Part shown: positions 9,029-18,054 of the stretch, piece after piece
Layout of the letters: each line of letters starts with the position of its first letter
Numbering within the stretch: the stretch's first letter is position 1
Assembly (NCBI RefSeq): GCF_000154725.1
Contig: NZ_DS544873.1
Span: forward strand, 1,767,661-1,831,660
Direction of reading: 5' to 3'
Source of the DNA: Kordia algicida OT-1
Lineage (GTDB): Bacteria > Bacteroidota > Bacteroidia > Flavobacteriales > Flavobacteriaceae
Length of the DNA: 64,000 nucleotides
The notes under the pieces: generated by a model
Database searches by the model: none
Seen by the model: only the letters and a program-made list of their open reading frames with translations
Told to the model about the DNA's origin: nothing
Translations under genes and position numbers: made by a program

Positions 9029-9976
9029 TTAGGATGTCTCCTTTTTGATTCTTAACATGTCTAAGGAAGCATTTAACTCAAATCCTAAGAGTAATATATT
9101 GGCATTTAGCCAGATATACATCATCAGAATTAATAATGCTCCAATAGAACCATATAATTCATTGTATTGAGAAAAATTGGCAATGTAAATTCCAAATAAA
9201 TAGGATGTTAATACAATTAATACTGTGGTAAGCAACGCGCCTGGCGAAAAGAATTTTGCTCGTCTTCCTTGATGCGTTCCAAAGTAATATAGTATTGCTG
9301 TTCCGAGATATACCATGACGATTAGAAATGAAAATTTTGCTATAGTGATCCAAAATTCATTTGTTTGTGAAATTTTGAATCCTGTTGTTTTTACTGCAAA
9401 ATCACTGATTCGTACAATGTATATTTCTGTATATCCCAATACAATTACAGTAGAAATCAACAACAATGCCAAAATTAATCCGACACCTAATGCGTAAAGA
9501 TATTGCTGAAAGAATCTACGTTTTTTTAAAATGTAATATGAGGTTTCAAATCCTGCAAAAATAGCACTTACGCCATTTGCCATAAGGAATATAGAAAGTA
9601 AGAATGTTGATGACAAGAGTCCGCCACGTTTGTTTTTTACGATGTCTACAATAATTTCATTCATAAAATTTCCTGATTCGTCAGGAAGTAAGGAAGTAAT
9701 CGCTCGGATAAAACTTCCTTGGAAACCATCTATAGGCACGTAAGGCAGTAAATTTAGCAAGAATAGTAATGATGGAAATATTGCCATAAAAAAACTAAAA
9801 GCAATTGAACCTGCGCGAGATGTAAGCGCACCATTGATGATTCCAACAATGTACATTTCCATTAAATCGTAGATAGATAGACCTTCAAGCCCAGGAAGCT
9901 TTATTTTTCTGAGTATCGAAACTAAAATGTTTAGTACGGGAATCCGGTCTAGCTTTTCTTCGATTTCTTTAGACAT
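9029..9976 (-). CDS. YihY/BrkB family inner-membrane protein
   Basis: A 315-aa protein with about six hydrophobic segments and the family landmarks LTSRAGSIAFSFFMAIFPSLLFLLNLLPY (N-terminal half), NGVSAIFAGFETSYYI and the C-terminal YGSIGALLILMMYIWLNANILLLGFELNA. The family (once annotated ribonuclease BN in error) is an inner-membrane protein group of unsettled transport role. Its ATG overlaps the nadC stop by one base (TAATG), so it is translationally coupled to nadC. Confidence 0.9.
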   Translation of the reverse strand: MSKEIEEKLDRIPVLNILVSILRKIKLPGLEGLSIYDLMEMYIVGIINGALTSRAGSIAFSFFMAIFPSLLFLLNLLPYVPIDGFQGSFIRAITSLLPDESGNFMNEIIVDIVKNKRGGLLSSTFLLSIFLMANGVSAIFAGFETSYYILKKRRFFQQYLYALGVGLILALLLISTVIVLGYTEIYIVRISDFAVKTTGFKISQTNEFWITIAKFSFLIVMVYLGTAILYYFGTHQGRRAKFFSPGALLTTVLIVLTSYLFGIYIANFSQYNELYGSIGALLILMMYIWLNANILLLGFELNASLDMLRIKKETS

Positions 9977-10836
9977 TATTCAACAGCTTTTAAGCTTAAA
10001 TCTAAGTTGTATACAGAATGCGTGAGCGCACCCGAAGAAATATAATCTACACCACAAAGTGCGTATTCGCGAATGGTTTTTTCATTGATTCCTCCTGAAG
10101 ATTCTGTCAAACATTGTTCGCCAATCATTTTTACAGCTTTTCGCGTGTCTTCATAATTAAAGTTATCAATCAGTATTCTGTAGACACCTTTTGTTTTTAG
10201 AATTTCTGCAATTTCATCCAAATTGCGTGCTTCTACGATTATTTTTAAATCTAGATCATTTTCTTTTAAATACGTTTTTGTTTGAGTGATTGCCTGTGTG
10301 ATTCCTCCACAAAAATCAATATGATTATCTTTTAACATGACCATATCGTACAAAGCGAAACGATGATTTACGCCGCCGCCAATTTTGACTGCCCACTTTT
10401 CCAATGCTCTGATTCCTGGAGTTGTTTTGCGCGTGTCTAAAATTTTTGTTCCTGTTCCTTCAAGCAGTTTTACAAACATATTTGTTTTGGTTGCAATTGC
10501 GCTCATACGCTGCATGGCATTTAACACCAAACGTTCTGCTTTTAAAATGGACTGTGATTTTCCTGTGACATAAAAAGCAATATCTCCGTATTTTACAGGA
10601 CTTCCGTCTTCAATAAGAGTTTCTACCTTCATTTCAGAATCCACATATTCAAAAACCATTTTAGCAAATTCAATTCCTGCTATAATTCCTTCATCTTTTA
10701 CCAATAATTTTGCTTTTCCTGTGGCTGTATCTGGAATACAAGCAAGTGAACTGTGATCGCCATCTCCAACATCTTCACGGATAGCATTTGAAATTATTAA
10801 TTCTAATTCTTTTTGAAATTGCGTTTCTGAAATCAT
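9976..10836 (-). CDS. nadC: Nicotinate-nucleotide diphosphorylase (carboxylating)
   Basis: A 286-aa protein with the quinolinate phosphoribosyltransferase pattern: REDVGDGDHSS at the N-terminus, the LDTRKTTPGIRALEKWAVKIGGGVNHR active-site stretch (residues about 137-163), MLKDNHI and the C-terminal SSGGINEKTI and GVDYISSGALTHS. It converts quinolinate and PRPP to NaMN in de novo NAD synthesis. The BrkB gene follows in the same operon. No nadA or nadB is nearby. Confidence 0.97.
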   Translation of the reverse strand: MISETQFQKELELIISNAIREDVGDGDHSSLACIPDTATGKAKLLVKDEGIIAGIEFAKMVFEYVDSEMKVETLIEDGSPVKYGDIAFYVTGKSQSILKAERLVLNAMQRMSAIATKTNMFVKLLEGTGTKILDTRKTTPGIRALEKWAVKIGGGVNHRFALYDMVMLKDNHIDFCGGITQAITQTKTYLKENDLDLKIIVEARNLDEIAEILKTKGVYRILIDNFNYEDTRKAVKMIGEQCLTESSGGINEKTIREYALCGVDYISSGALTHSVYNLDLSLKAVE

Positions 10837-10916
10837 TCTTTTAGTAAAATTGTATTTACTTCAAAATTGCAAAGTTTATATTGCATATCCAAAATGTGCG
10901 CATAGAATTATTGGAA

Positions 10917-10949
10917 ATAAAAAAAGCACCAACTAAAAAGATGGTACTT
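10917..10949 (-). terminator. Terminator behind the lanthipeptide-like gene
   Basis: The minus strand forms GTACCATC, a T-rich loop, then GTTGGTGC (two wobbles and one mismatch) followed by seven T. It lies 41 nt after the stop of the 49-aa peptide gene. Confidence 0.65.
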
Positions 10950-10989
10950 TTACTGAATATGATTGATGTTTTTTTAAGACTTATTCAGT

Positions 10990-11139
10990 TTAATGATGTG
11001 CTTCACATTCATGCCCTAAACAATGCGAGAAACAATCTGACCCAACTGTTGGACCGCCGCCTTTTACATTGGATATGTGCAACATTGAAATGATTTTTTT
11101 GCGAAGCGTTAATGATTTTTTTAAATGACGTTTTTTCAT
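10990..11139 (-). CDS. Lanthipeptide-like RiPP precursor with GG leader (49 aa, orphan)
   Basis: The minus strand ATG at 11139 encodes a Lys/Leu-rich leader (MKKRHLKKSLTLRKKIISML, then HISNVKGGG) and the core PTVGSDCFSHCLGHECEAHH. The pattern KSLxLxKKxIxxLxxxxVxGG is that of Bacteroidota class I lanthipeptide / natural-product precursors, where dehydratases recognise the leader and a C39 transporter cuts after GG. The core has three Cys and three Ser/Thr. No LanB, LanC or transporter is adjacent; the nearest C39 exporter is 37 kb away. A terminator follows. It is too short for standard gene callers. Confidence 0.7.
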   Translation of the reverse strand: MKKRHLKKSLTLRKKIISMLHISNVKGGGPTVGSDCFSHCLGHECEAHH

Positions 11140-11303
11140 GGTTATATATTTTTTAGGTTAAAACCATAAGATACAAAGAACTCATAGTTTTTTCTTACAG
11201 ATAAACCGTTGTTATACTACACTTTAAATATACTTATTCGCTTGTAGAGGCTTTGGAAATTCACGGCACTTTTAATTCCTAAATTTTCTGTTATTTTTGC
11301 TGT

Positions 11304-11777
11304 ATGAATATAAAACTGCTCGCTATTGGTCGAACGGACGATAAACAATTGCAACAGCTGATCGATCAGTATGTGAAACGTTTGTCGCACTACATTAAAT
11401 TTACCTTGGAGATTATTCCCGATTTGAAAAACACCAAAAACCTCAGCGAAGCACAGCAAAAAGAGAAAGAAGGCGAATTGATTTTGAAGAAACTCGCTCC
11501 AACAGATGTTTTGATTTTGTTGGATGAAAACGGCAAACAATTTTCTTCCATAGATTTTTCAAACTATTTACAAAAGCGCATGAATGCGGGTATTAAAACA
11601 TTGGTTTTTGTAATTGGCGGACCGTATGGTTTTTCTGAGAACGTTTACGCGAAAGCACAGGGAAAAGTCTCCTTATCTAAAATGACATTCTCACACCAAA
11701 TGGTGCGTCTTTTTGTGGTAGAGCAATTGTATAGAGCTTTTACTATTTTGAGAAATGAACCTTATCATCATCGTTAA
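11304..11777 (+). CDS. rlmH: 23S rRNA (pseudouridine1915-N3)-methyltransferase
   Basis: A 157-aa SPOUT protein of usual length: MNIKLLAIGRTDDKQLQQLI at the N-terminus, the cofactor-binding knot LVFVIGGPYGFSENVYAKA, and the C-terminal LSKMTFSHQMVRLFVVEQLYRAFTILRNEPYHH, which is diagnostic. It methylates pseudouridine 1915 in helix 69. The -7 box TATTTTTG (11292-11299) ends 4 nt before the ATG, so the mRNA may be leaderless. The NTP pyrophosphatase gene follows after 14 nt. Confidence 0.97.
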   Translation: MNIKLLAIGRTDDKQLQQLIDQYVKRLSHYIKFTLEIIPDLKNTKNLSEAQQKEKEGELILKKLAPTDVLILLDENGKQFSSIDFSNYLQKRMNAGIKTLVFVIGGPYGFSENVYAKAQGKVSLSKMTFSHQMVRLFVVEQLYRAFTILRNEPYHHR

Positions 11778-11791
11778 CATATTTTAAATCC

Positions 11792-12370
11792 ATGAAAATC
11801 GTATTCGCCACCAACAACCAAAACAAAGTCAAAGAAGTACAATCGTTACTTCCAAGTCATATCACAATTTTAAGTCTAAAAGACATTGGTTGTGAAGAAG
11901 ATATTCCTGAAACACAACCAACAATTGAAGGAAACGCAATTCAAAAAGCACAATATGTAAAAGAACATTACGGTTACGATTGCTTTGCCGATGATACAGG
12001 TTTGGAAGTACACGCTTTAAACGGCGAACCAGGTGTTTTTTCTGCACGTTACGCAGGTTCGCAACGAAATGCAGATGATAATATGAACAAATTATTGCAC
12101 AATTTGGAAGACAAAGAAGATCGTTCTGCACATTTTAAAACGGTTGTTGCATTAATTTTAAATGGCGAACAACATACATTTACAGGAATCTGTGAGGGAA
12201 CCATCATCAAAAAGAAAAAAGGCGACAAAGGCTTTGGCTACGATCCTATTTTTATGGCAAATGGTTTTTCGGAAACCTTCTCACAAATATCATTAGCTGA
12301 AAAAAATCGTGTCGGACATCGCGGAAAAGCGGTACAAAAATTGATTGATTTTTTGAACACCAAAAAATAA
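11792..12370 (+). CDS. rdgB: dITP/XTP pyrophosphatase (HAM1/RdgB family)
   Basis: A 192-aa protein beginning MKIVFATNNQNKVKEVQSLL with the substrate- and metal-binding signatures FADDTGLEVHALNGEPGVFSARYAG and GKGFGYDPIF-like DKGFGYDPIFM, then EKNRVGHRGKAVQKL. It cleans non-canonical purine triphosphates (dITP, XTP) from the nucleotide pool. It probably forms an operon with rlmH (14 nt apart) and the lipoprotein gene starting 6 nt downstream. Confidence 0.96.
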   Translation: MKIVFATNNQNKVKEVQSLLPSHITILSLKDIGCEEDIPETQPTIEGNAIQKAQYVKEHYGYDCFADDTGLEVHALNGEPGVFSARYAGSQRNADDNMNKLLHNLEDKEDRSAHFKTVVALILNGEQHTFTGICEGTIIKKKKGDKGFGYDPIFMANGFSETFSQISLAEKNRVGHRGKAVQKLIDFLNTKK

Positions 12371-12376
12371 TCAATC

Positions 12377-13363
12377 TTGAATCTACGCATACCTTTAGTT
12401 GTTTCTATTTCTGTTTTTATTTTTTCTTGCACAAAAACAGTTACAGAAACTGTTGTTGAAAAAGAAATAGTATATCTTCAAAAAGTAAATGATACTTTAT
12501 TGAAAATAAATCTACCAAAGGAAAATGGTAATTTGTATCGATTTAAAATTTTAAGACACGATACTATCTTCTCCTACGATGAAAATTTTGGTATTAGAAA
12601 ATATGCTTTTGATCGATTTGATAGTATCTATAATATCCAAGCAACTTTTAAAGACAAGCATGTTAAAATTGGTAAGCATGGTACATATACACAAAAAACA
12701 ATCGTTAAAGATATCACACAAGTAGACTCAGTAGGTTTTAAAACGGATTATATTCTAACTAGACTCACTCAACGATATCAAGATTTAAAAGTATCAGGAC
12801 GCACAGGAACTAAACACAATCTACAGTTTCTTCATCCAAAAAGTATCTGTAATATATCGTATGAGCTTAATTTTTACAGTGATAATCTACAAACGTATCA
12901 CAAAGAAGGCTATTTTCTAACCACTATTTACGGTTGTTGTACTAGCACATGTGAGTTTAAATTATTTGATCTAAAAGGTAATTATATTTTTCATTCTAAC
13001 GATTTTATCAGCGCTATTAAAACCAAATATGACCACTATTTTATAAGTTCTTTAAAAAGAGAAATATATGACTATCCAACAATAGTTATTCAAAATAAAC
13101 ATGGAAAAAAGCAATATATTACCATCTCAGATATTTCTAATGACATGAACTATGTCGGAAATTTTTATCTGAAACTCAAAAATGATAATACGCTACAAAT
13201 TGCGTCTTTTGATACTTCATTAAATCAATACAATCTCAAAACCCTCGACGAACTCGAAATCTGGATTCCATTTAACAAAACTGACACACTCAAAATTCCC
13301 TTCAAAAACGAAAAAGCCTTCGGAATTGACTATCCGCAAATTAAAGTCTCTTTGTCAGACTGA
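12377..13363 (+). CDS. Hypothetical lipoprotein (328 aa)
   Basis: The frame starts at a TTG 6 nt after the rdgB stop (no in-frame ATG precedes the signal) and encodes MNLRIPLVVSISVFIFSCTK with a lipobox ending in Cys18. The mature protein is beta-strand-rich, with a repeated Tyr/Ile/Asp pattern and a CCTSTC cysteine cluster near residues 192-197. I recognise no family. Its position suggests read-through from rlmH-rdgB. Confidence 0.7.
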   Translation: MNLRIPLVVSISVFIFSCTKTVTETVVEKEIVYLQKVNDTLLKINLPKENGNLYRFKILRHDTIFSYDENFGIRKYAFDRFDSIYNIQATFKDKHVKIGKHGTYTQKTIVKDITQVDSVGFKTDYILTRLTQRYQDLKVSGRTGTKHNLQFLHPKSICNISYELNFYSDNLQTYHKEGYFLTTIYGCCTSTCEFKLFDLKGNYIFHSNDFISAIKTKYDHYFISSLKREIYDYPTIVIQNKHGKKQYITISDISNDMNYVGNFYLKLKNDNTLQIASFDTSLNQYNLKTLDELEIWIPFNKTDTLKIPFKNEKAFGIDYPQIKVSLSD

Positions 13364-13422
13364 ACAAAAACAACTGATTTACAAATAATTACATTAAAAA
13401 CTTCTATTTAAAAATAAAACAC

Positions 13423-13550
13423 TACCTTTGCCGCTTGAAATCCCAGAGCGGGATGAAGTTATGCAGCGTCAGGGTATTTTATTAGGTCGTAACGCTCCAT
13501 GTAACTTCTCAAGACAGCAAGAAGCTGTTCGAACCTTTTAAAATTATAGT
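13423..13550 (+). promoter_or_regulatory. Promoter and structured 5' leader of the DEAD-box helicase gene
   Basis: TACCTTTG (13423-13430) is a -7 box, leaving a leader of about 115 nt. The leader can form three helices: CCGCT with AGCGG (13431-13453), a long nested hairpin in which GAAGTTA pairs with TAACTTC and, inside it, AGCGT with ACGCT (about 13455-13510), and ACAGC with GCTGT (about 13515-13529). A ten-codon frame (MKLCSVRVFY) lies inside. Long leaders that auto-regulate DEAD-box helicase genes are known in other bacteria; the role here is inference. Confidence 0.55.
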
Positions 13551-15326
13551 ATGACAAAATTTGAAGAATTAGGTCTTCAAGACTCGCTTTTGCGTGCAAT
13601 TCAGGATATGGGCTTTGAAACGCCTAGTGAAGTACAAGAAAAAGCAATTCCAATTTTACTTAACGAAGAAACTGATATTGTAGCGCTTGCACAAACAGGA
13701 ACAGGAAAAACTGCCGCCTTTGGTTTCCCGTTAATTCAAAAAATAAACGCAGACAGTCGCACAACGCAAGGACTGATTTTATCGCCTACGCGAGAATTGT
13801 GCCTGCAAATTACCAACGAACTTAAAAACTATTCTAAATACGAAAACATCAATGTGGTCGCTATTTATGGTGGTGCAAGTATCACAGATCAAGCAAGACA
13901 AGTAAAGAAAGGTGCACAAATCGTAGTCGCAACGCCAGGGCGTATGCAAGATATGATTAATCGCCGAATGGTAGATATTTCTAAAATTGAATACTGTGTA
14001 CTTGATGAAGCTGACGAAATGCTGAACATGGGATTCTATGAAGATATCACTTCTATCCTATCACATACGCCAGATGACAAAAGCACATGGTTATTCTCGG
14101 CAACCATGCCAAGAGAAGTAGCTACTATTGCTAAAAAGTTTATGCACACTCCACAAGAAATCACGGTTGGATCGCGTAACTCTGGTTCAGATAGCGTTCG
14201 TCATGAGTTTTACGCTGTAAGTGGTCGCGATCGTTATCTAGCATTAAAACGTTTGGCAGATGCCAATCCAGATATATTTTCAGTAGTTTTCTGTAGAACA
14301 AAACGTGATACGCAAAATGTTGCCGAAAAATTAATCGAAGATGGTTACAACGCCGCAGCAATTCATGGAGATTTAAGTCAAAATCAACGTGATTTAGTAA
14401 TGAAATCGTTCCGTACACGTCAAATTCAAATGTTAGTTGCTACGGATGTTGCTGCACGTGGAATTGACGTTGACGATATTACACACGTAATCAATTACCA
14501 ACTTCCAGATGAAATTGAAACTTATACACACCGAAGCGGTCGTACAGGTAGAGCTGGAAAGAATGGAGTTTCTATGGTAATTGTAACCAAAAGTGAAATG
14601 CGTAAAATCAAATCGATTGAGCGTAAAATTCAAAAGAAATTTGAACAAAAACCGATTCCAACAGGAATTGAAATCTGTCAAGTGCAATTATTTCATTTAG
14701 CAAACAAAATTCACAATACGGAAGCTAACGATGAAATTGAAGATTATTTACCAGCAATCATGGAAATCTTTGAAGATACTTCAAAAGAAGAACTCATCAA
14801 ACGTATGGTTTCGGTAGAATTTAACCGTTTCTTCAATTATTACAGCAAAACAAGAGACTTAAATCAGCCAAAAGGAAACAACGAAGATCGTGGCTCGCGC
14901 GGTAAAAGCAACGAACACAGCACACGTTACTTCATCAATGTTGGTTCAAAAGATGGTTATGATTGGATGCGCTTAAAAGATTTCTTAAAAGAAACGCTCA
15001 GTTTAGGTCGCGATGACGTGTACAAAGTGGATGTAAAAGAAAGTTTTTCTTTCTTCAATACAGACAACGACAAAAAAGAACAAGTATTAGCGCACTTCAC
15101 TGATTTTAAAGTGGAAGGACGTTTTGTAAATGTAGAAGAATCAACCAACACTGGCGGTGGTGGCGGAAGACGCCGTAGAGATGGTGGCGGACGAAGACGC
15201 AGAGATGGCGGTGGCGGAGATCGCAGAAGAAGCCGAAGAAGTGAAAACTCTTTTGAAGGTGGCGGAAGACGTCGTAGAAATGAAAATAGCGGCGAAAAAT
15301 TCAGAGGAAGATCGAGAAGAAAATAA
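13551..15326 (+). CDS. DEAD-box ATP-dependent RNA helicase (DeaD/CsdA type)
   Basis: A 591-aa helicase with Q motif, AQTGTGKTAA (Walker A), PTRELCLQ, DEAD (VLDEADEML), SAT, ARGIDVDD and HRSGRTGRAG (motif VI). A DbpA/DeaD-type RNA-binding domain follows at about residues 465-530 (INVGSKDGYDWMRLKDFL). The last 55 residues are Gly/Arg repeats (GGGGGRRRRDGGGRRRR) for RNA binding. It probably acts in ribosome assembly or cold adaptation. A structured leader precedes it and a terminator follows. Confidence 0.95.
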   Translation: MTKFEELGLQDSLLRAIQDMGFETPSEVQEKAIPILLNEETDIVALAQTGTGKTAAFGFPLIQKINADSRTTQGLILSPTRELCLQITNELKNYSKYENINVVAIYGGASITDQARQVKKGAQIVVATPGRMQDMINRRMVDISKIEYCVLDEADEMLNMGFYEDITSILSHTPDDKSTWLFSATMPREVATIAKKFMHTPQEITVGSRNSGSDSVRHEFYAVSGRDRYLALKRLADANPDIFSVVFCRTKRDTQNVAEKLIEDGYNAAAIHGDLSQNQRDLVMKSFRTRQIQMLVATDVAARGIDVDDITHVINYQLPDEIETYTHRSGRTGRAGKNGVSMVIVTKSEMRKIKSIERKIQKKFEQKPIPTGIEICQVQLFHLANKIHNTEANDEIEDYLPAIMEIFEDTSKEELIKRMVSVEFNRFFNYYSKTRDLNQPKGNNEDRGSRGKSNEHSTRYFINVGSKDGYDWMRLKDFLKETLSLGRDDVYKVDVKESFSFFNTDNDKKEQVLAHFTDFKVEGRFVNVEESTNTGGGGGRRRRDGGGRRRRDGGGGDRRRSRRSENSFEGGGRRRRNENSGEKFRGRSRRK

Positions 15327-15346
15327 CAACAATATTGTTAATATTA

Positions 15347-15378
15347 AGTAAAAAGTGTGCTTTCGCGCACTTTTTATA
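15347..15378 (+). terminator. Terminator of the DEAD-box helicase gene
   Basis: AAAAAGTGTGC, the loop TTTC, then GCGCACTTTTT, 22 nt after the stop: a strong intrinsic terminator that is symmetrical enough to work both ways. Confidence 0.85.
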
Positions 15379-15442
15379 GTTTTGTTTAGTATTTTTATAC
15401 TAAAATTAGTCGAAAAGACTATTTTGCTGTAAAATTGCATTT

Positions 15443-16222
15443 ATGAAAAAAGTATACACTTTTCTACTTTTATTGTTAACTATAAGTACTCTTTCTGCTC
15501 AAGACAAAGACATGAAGAAGTTGTATGCTAAAGTGGTCAACGATGCTGACGACAAGCCAATGAAAGCCGTTCATGTTGTCAATTTAACCACAATAAAAGG
15601 TGTAATTACGAATGAAAAAGGTGAGTTTGAAATTGAAGCAAAAGCGGAAGACATTCTATTCTTTTCTTTTTTAGGATTCAAATCGATTAAAGTACGTGTT
15701 ACGAACGACATGTTAAAATACAAAAGTTCTTCTACGATTCGATTAACGGAATTAGCATACGCACTTGAAAAAGTAGTTTTAACACCTTATCAACTTACAG
15801 GATATTTAGATATTGATGCCAAAAATGTTCCAATTCGTCCAAATTACCGTTATCGTATTGCTGGGCTTTCTACAGGATATGAAGCTGGAGAAAAAGCGCC
15901 TGGAGCAGTCTCAACAGTATTAGGAGCCATATTTAATCCTGCCGATTTTTTACAGAATCTTTTCGGGAAGAAACCACAACAAATGCGCAAACTGCGTCAA
16001 ATGAAAGAAGATGATCGAATTCGTGAATTGCTCGCTTCTAAATTTGACCGACAAATGTTGCGCGAATTACTTCAAGTAGAACGTGTAGATATTGATGAAA
16101 TTCTTTCGTTATGTAACTACTCTAAAACATTCATTACAAACGCAAATGATCTACAAATTCTTGATGCCATTAACGATTGTTATGAAGAATATAAAGTTTT
16201 AAGCAGACAAAAGAAAAAATAG
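15443..16222 (+). CDS. Carboxypeptidase-like regulatory-domain protein, exported
   Basis: A 259-aa protein with a signal peptide (VYTFLLLLLTISTLSAQ). Residues about 28-100 form the regulatory-like beta sandwich (LYAKVVNDADDKPMKAVHVVNLTTIKGVITNEKGEFEIEA..FFSFLGFKSI). The remainder is helical and charged and ends with the YEEYKVLSRQKKK tail. In Bacteroidota such domains usually occur in outer-membrane or periplasmic proteins; the C-terminal part is not assigned. Confidence 0.8.
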   Translation: MKKVYTFLLLLLTISTLSAQDKDMKKLYAKVVNDADDKPMKAVHVVNLTTIKGVITNEKGEFEIEAKAEDILFFSFLGFKSIKVRVTNDMLKYKSSSTIRLTELAYALEKVVLTPYQLTGYLDIDAKNVPIRPNYRYRIAGLSTGYEAGEKAPGAVSTVLGAIFNPADFLQNLFGKKPQQMRKLRQMKEDDRIRELLASKFDRQMLRELLQVERVDIDEILSLCNYSKTFITNANDLQILDAINDCYEEYKVLSRQKKK

Positions 16223-16402
16223 ACTTTTTATTTTTTCCACAATCTACACATCCAATACCTAACATCCAACACAAGTTATCAAGAAAATAATCAACTCAAT
16301 CGTTGTAGTAACACTTTTTTGATCGATTCTTAATTTTGCTATATGAAAATAGCGTTGTAACCTTTATATTGCAAGTATACTAACGCAAAACCGTCACGCA
16401 AA

Positions 16403-18043
16403 ATGAAGCAATTATTCATCTTATTTCTTATCACATTCAGTCTTTTCGCATGTAAATCAGAACCAAAAGAAGTGGCTAAAACAACCACTGAAGCACAACC
16501 TTTTGTTTGGGAAGCTGCCAATGTATATTTCATGTTGACAGATCGTTTTTATAATGGAAACAAAGAAAATGATCTTAATTTTGATAGAACCAAAGAACCT
16601 GCAAAACTTCGTGGATTTATGGGCGGTGACATGGCAGGAATTACACAAAAAATAAAAGAAGGCTATTTTGATGATTTAGGAATCAACGCTATTTGGTTTT
16701 CGCCTGTATTAGAGCAAATTCACGATAGTACAGATGAAGGCACAGGAAATACATATGCTTTTCACGGATATTGGACAAAAGATTGGACTCAGTTTGATCC
16801 AAACTTTGGAACAGCAGCAGATTTTAAAGAATTGATGGAAACGGCACACGAACACGGAATCCGAATTTTAATGGACGTTGTGATGAATCACACAGGTCCT
16901 GTAACTGAAAAAGATCCTGTTTGGAATGATACTTGGGTACGTACAGAGCCAAGTTGTAGCTATCAAAACTACGATACCGCAGTAAGTTGTACACTTGTAA
17001 AAAATCTTCCTGATGTATTGACAAATAGCACAGAAACTGTCTCCTTGCCTACTCCATTGGTTGAAAAGTGGAAAGCAGAAGGTCGCTACGAAACCGAAAT
17101 GAAAGAATTAGATGAATTCTTTAAAAAAACGGGTTTAGCGAAAACTCCAAAAAACTATATCATCAAATGGTTGACAGATTACGTGCGTGAATATGGAGTT
17201 GATGGTTACAGAGTTGATACCGTAAAACACGTAGAAGAAAGTGCTTGGAACGAATTAAACAAGCAAGCAAAAACTGCATTTACAGAATGGAAAGAAGCAA
17301 ATCCTGAAGCCGTTTTGGATGAAAATGACTTTTTTATGTTGGGTGAATTATACGGTTATTCCATAGATCACAAGCGTTTTTATGACTTTGGCGATAAAAA
17401 AGTAGATTATTACGCAAATGGTTTTGACAATTTAATCAACTTTCAATTTAAATACGATGCAAAAGGTAATTACGAAAGTATCTTCTCAAAATACAACAAT
17501 ATTCTTCACAATGATTTAAAGGGAAAAAGCGTGATGAATTACATCAGTTCGCATGATGATGGCGATCCTTTTGATAGAACAAGAACAAAACCTTATGAAT
17601 CGGCAACAAAATTGTTATTAACGCCAGGAATTTCACAAGTCTATTACGGTGATGAAACCAAACGTCCGTTAATTATTGAAGGAACCAATGGTGATGCAAC
17701 TTTACGTTCGTTTATGAATTGGGAAATGATGGATGATGCCGAAACCAAAAAACTATTAACTCATTGGCAAAAACTAGGACAATTCCGAAAAGCACATCCT
17801 GCGATTGGCGCTGGAAAGCATCAACTGATTTCAGAAAGTCCGTATGTGTTTTCGAGAACTTTCAACAGTGATAAAGTGGTTGTTGGATTGGATTTAGCCA
17901 AAGGAAAAAAAGAAATCAATGTTGGAAAACAATTTGAAAATGGTGCAACAGTAACCGATCATTATTCAGGAAAAACGGCAACTGTTAAAGATGGAAAAGT
18001 TACAATTGACTCAGAGTTTTCAATTGTGTTATTGCATGAATAA
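16403..18043 (+). CDS. GH13 alpha-amylase family lipoprotein
   Basis: A 546-aa lipoprotein (lipobox TFSLFAC, Cys17) with a GH13 TIM barrel: region I DVVMNH, region II GYRVDTVKH (nucleophile Asp), region III FMLGELYG (acid/base Glu) and region IV ISSHDDGD (transition-state Asp). The opening WEAANVYFMLTDRFYNG is typical of secreted maltodextrin-active enzymes. A C-terminal beta domain ends the protein. It presumably degrades alpha-glucans at the cell surface or in the periplasm. No SusCD pair is adjacent. Confidence 0.92.
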   Translation: MKQLFILFLITFSLFACKSEPKEVAKTTTEAQPFVWEAANVYFMLTDRFYNGNKENDLNFDRTKEPAKLRGFMGGDMAGITQKIKEGYFDDLGINAIWFSPVLEQIHDSTDEGTGNTYAFHGYWTKDWTQFDPNFGTAADFKELMETAHEHGIRILMDVVMNHTGPVTEKDPVWNDTWVRTEPSCSYQNYDTAVSCTLVKNLPDVLTNSTETVSLPTPLVEKWKAEGRYETEMKELDEFFKKTGLAKTPKNYIIKWLTDYVREYGVDGYRVDTVKHVEESAWNELNKQAKTAFTEWKEANPEAVLDENDFFMLGELYGYSIDHKRFYDFGDKKVDYYANGFDNLINFQFKYDAKGNYESIFSKYNNILHNDLKGKSVMNYISSHDDGDPFDRTRTKPYESATKLLLTPGISQVYYGDETKRPLIIEGTNGDATLRSFMNWEMMDDAETKKLLTHWQKLGQFRKAHPAIGAGKHQLISESPYVFSRTFNSDKVVVGLDLAKGKKEINVGKQFENGATVTDHYSGKTATVKDGKVTIDSEFSIVLLHE

Positions 18044-18054
18044 TTCTTTTTCCT

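Noticed and set aside
15141-15440. Ser/Ala-rich frames antisense to and overlapping the Gly/Arg tail of the DEAD-box helicase
   Set aside because: They are mirror images of the repetitive GGN-CGN codons of the helicase tail and have no independent signals.
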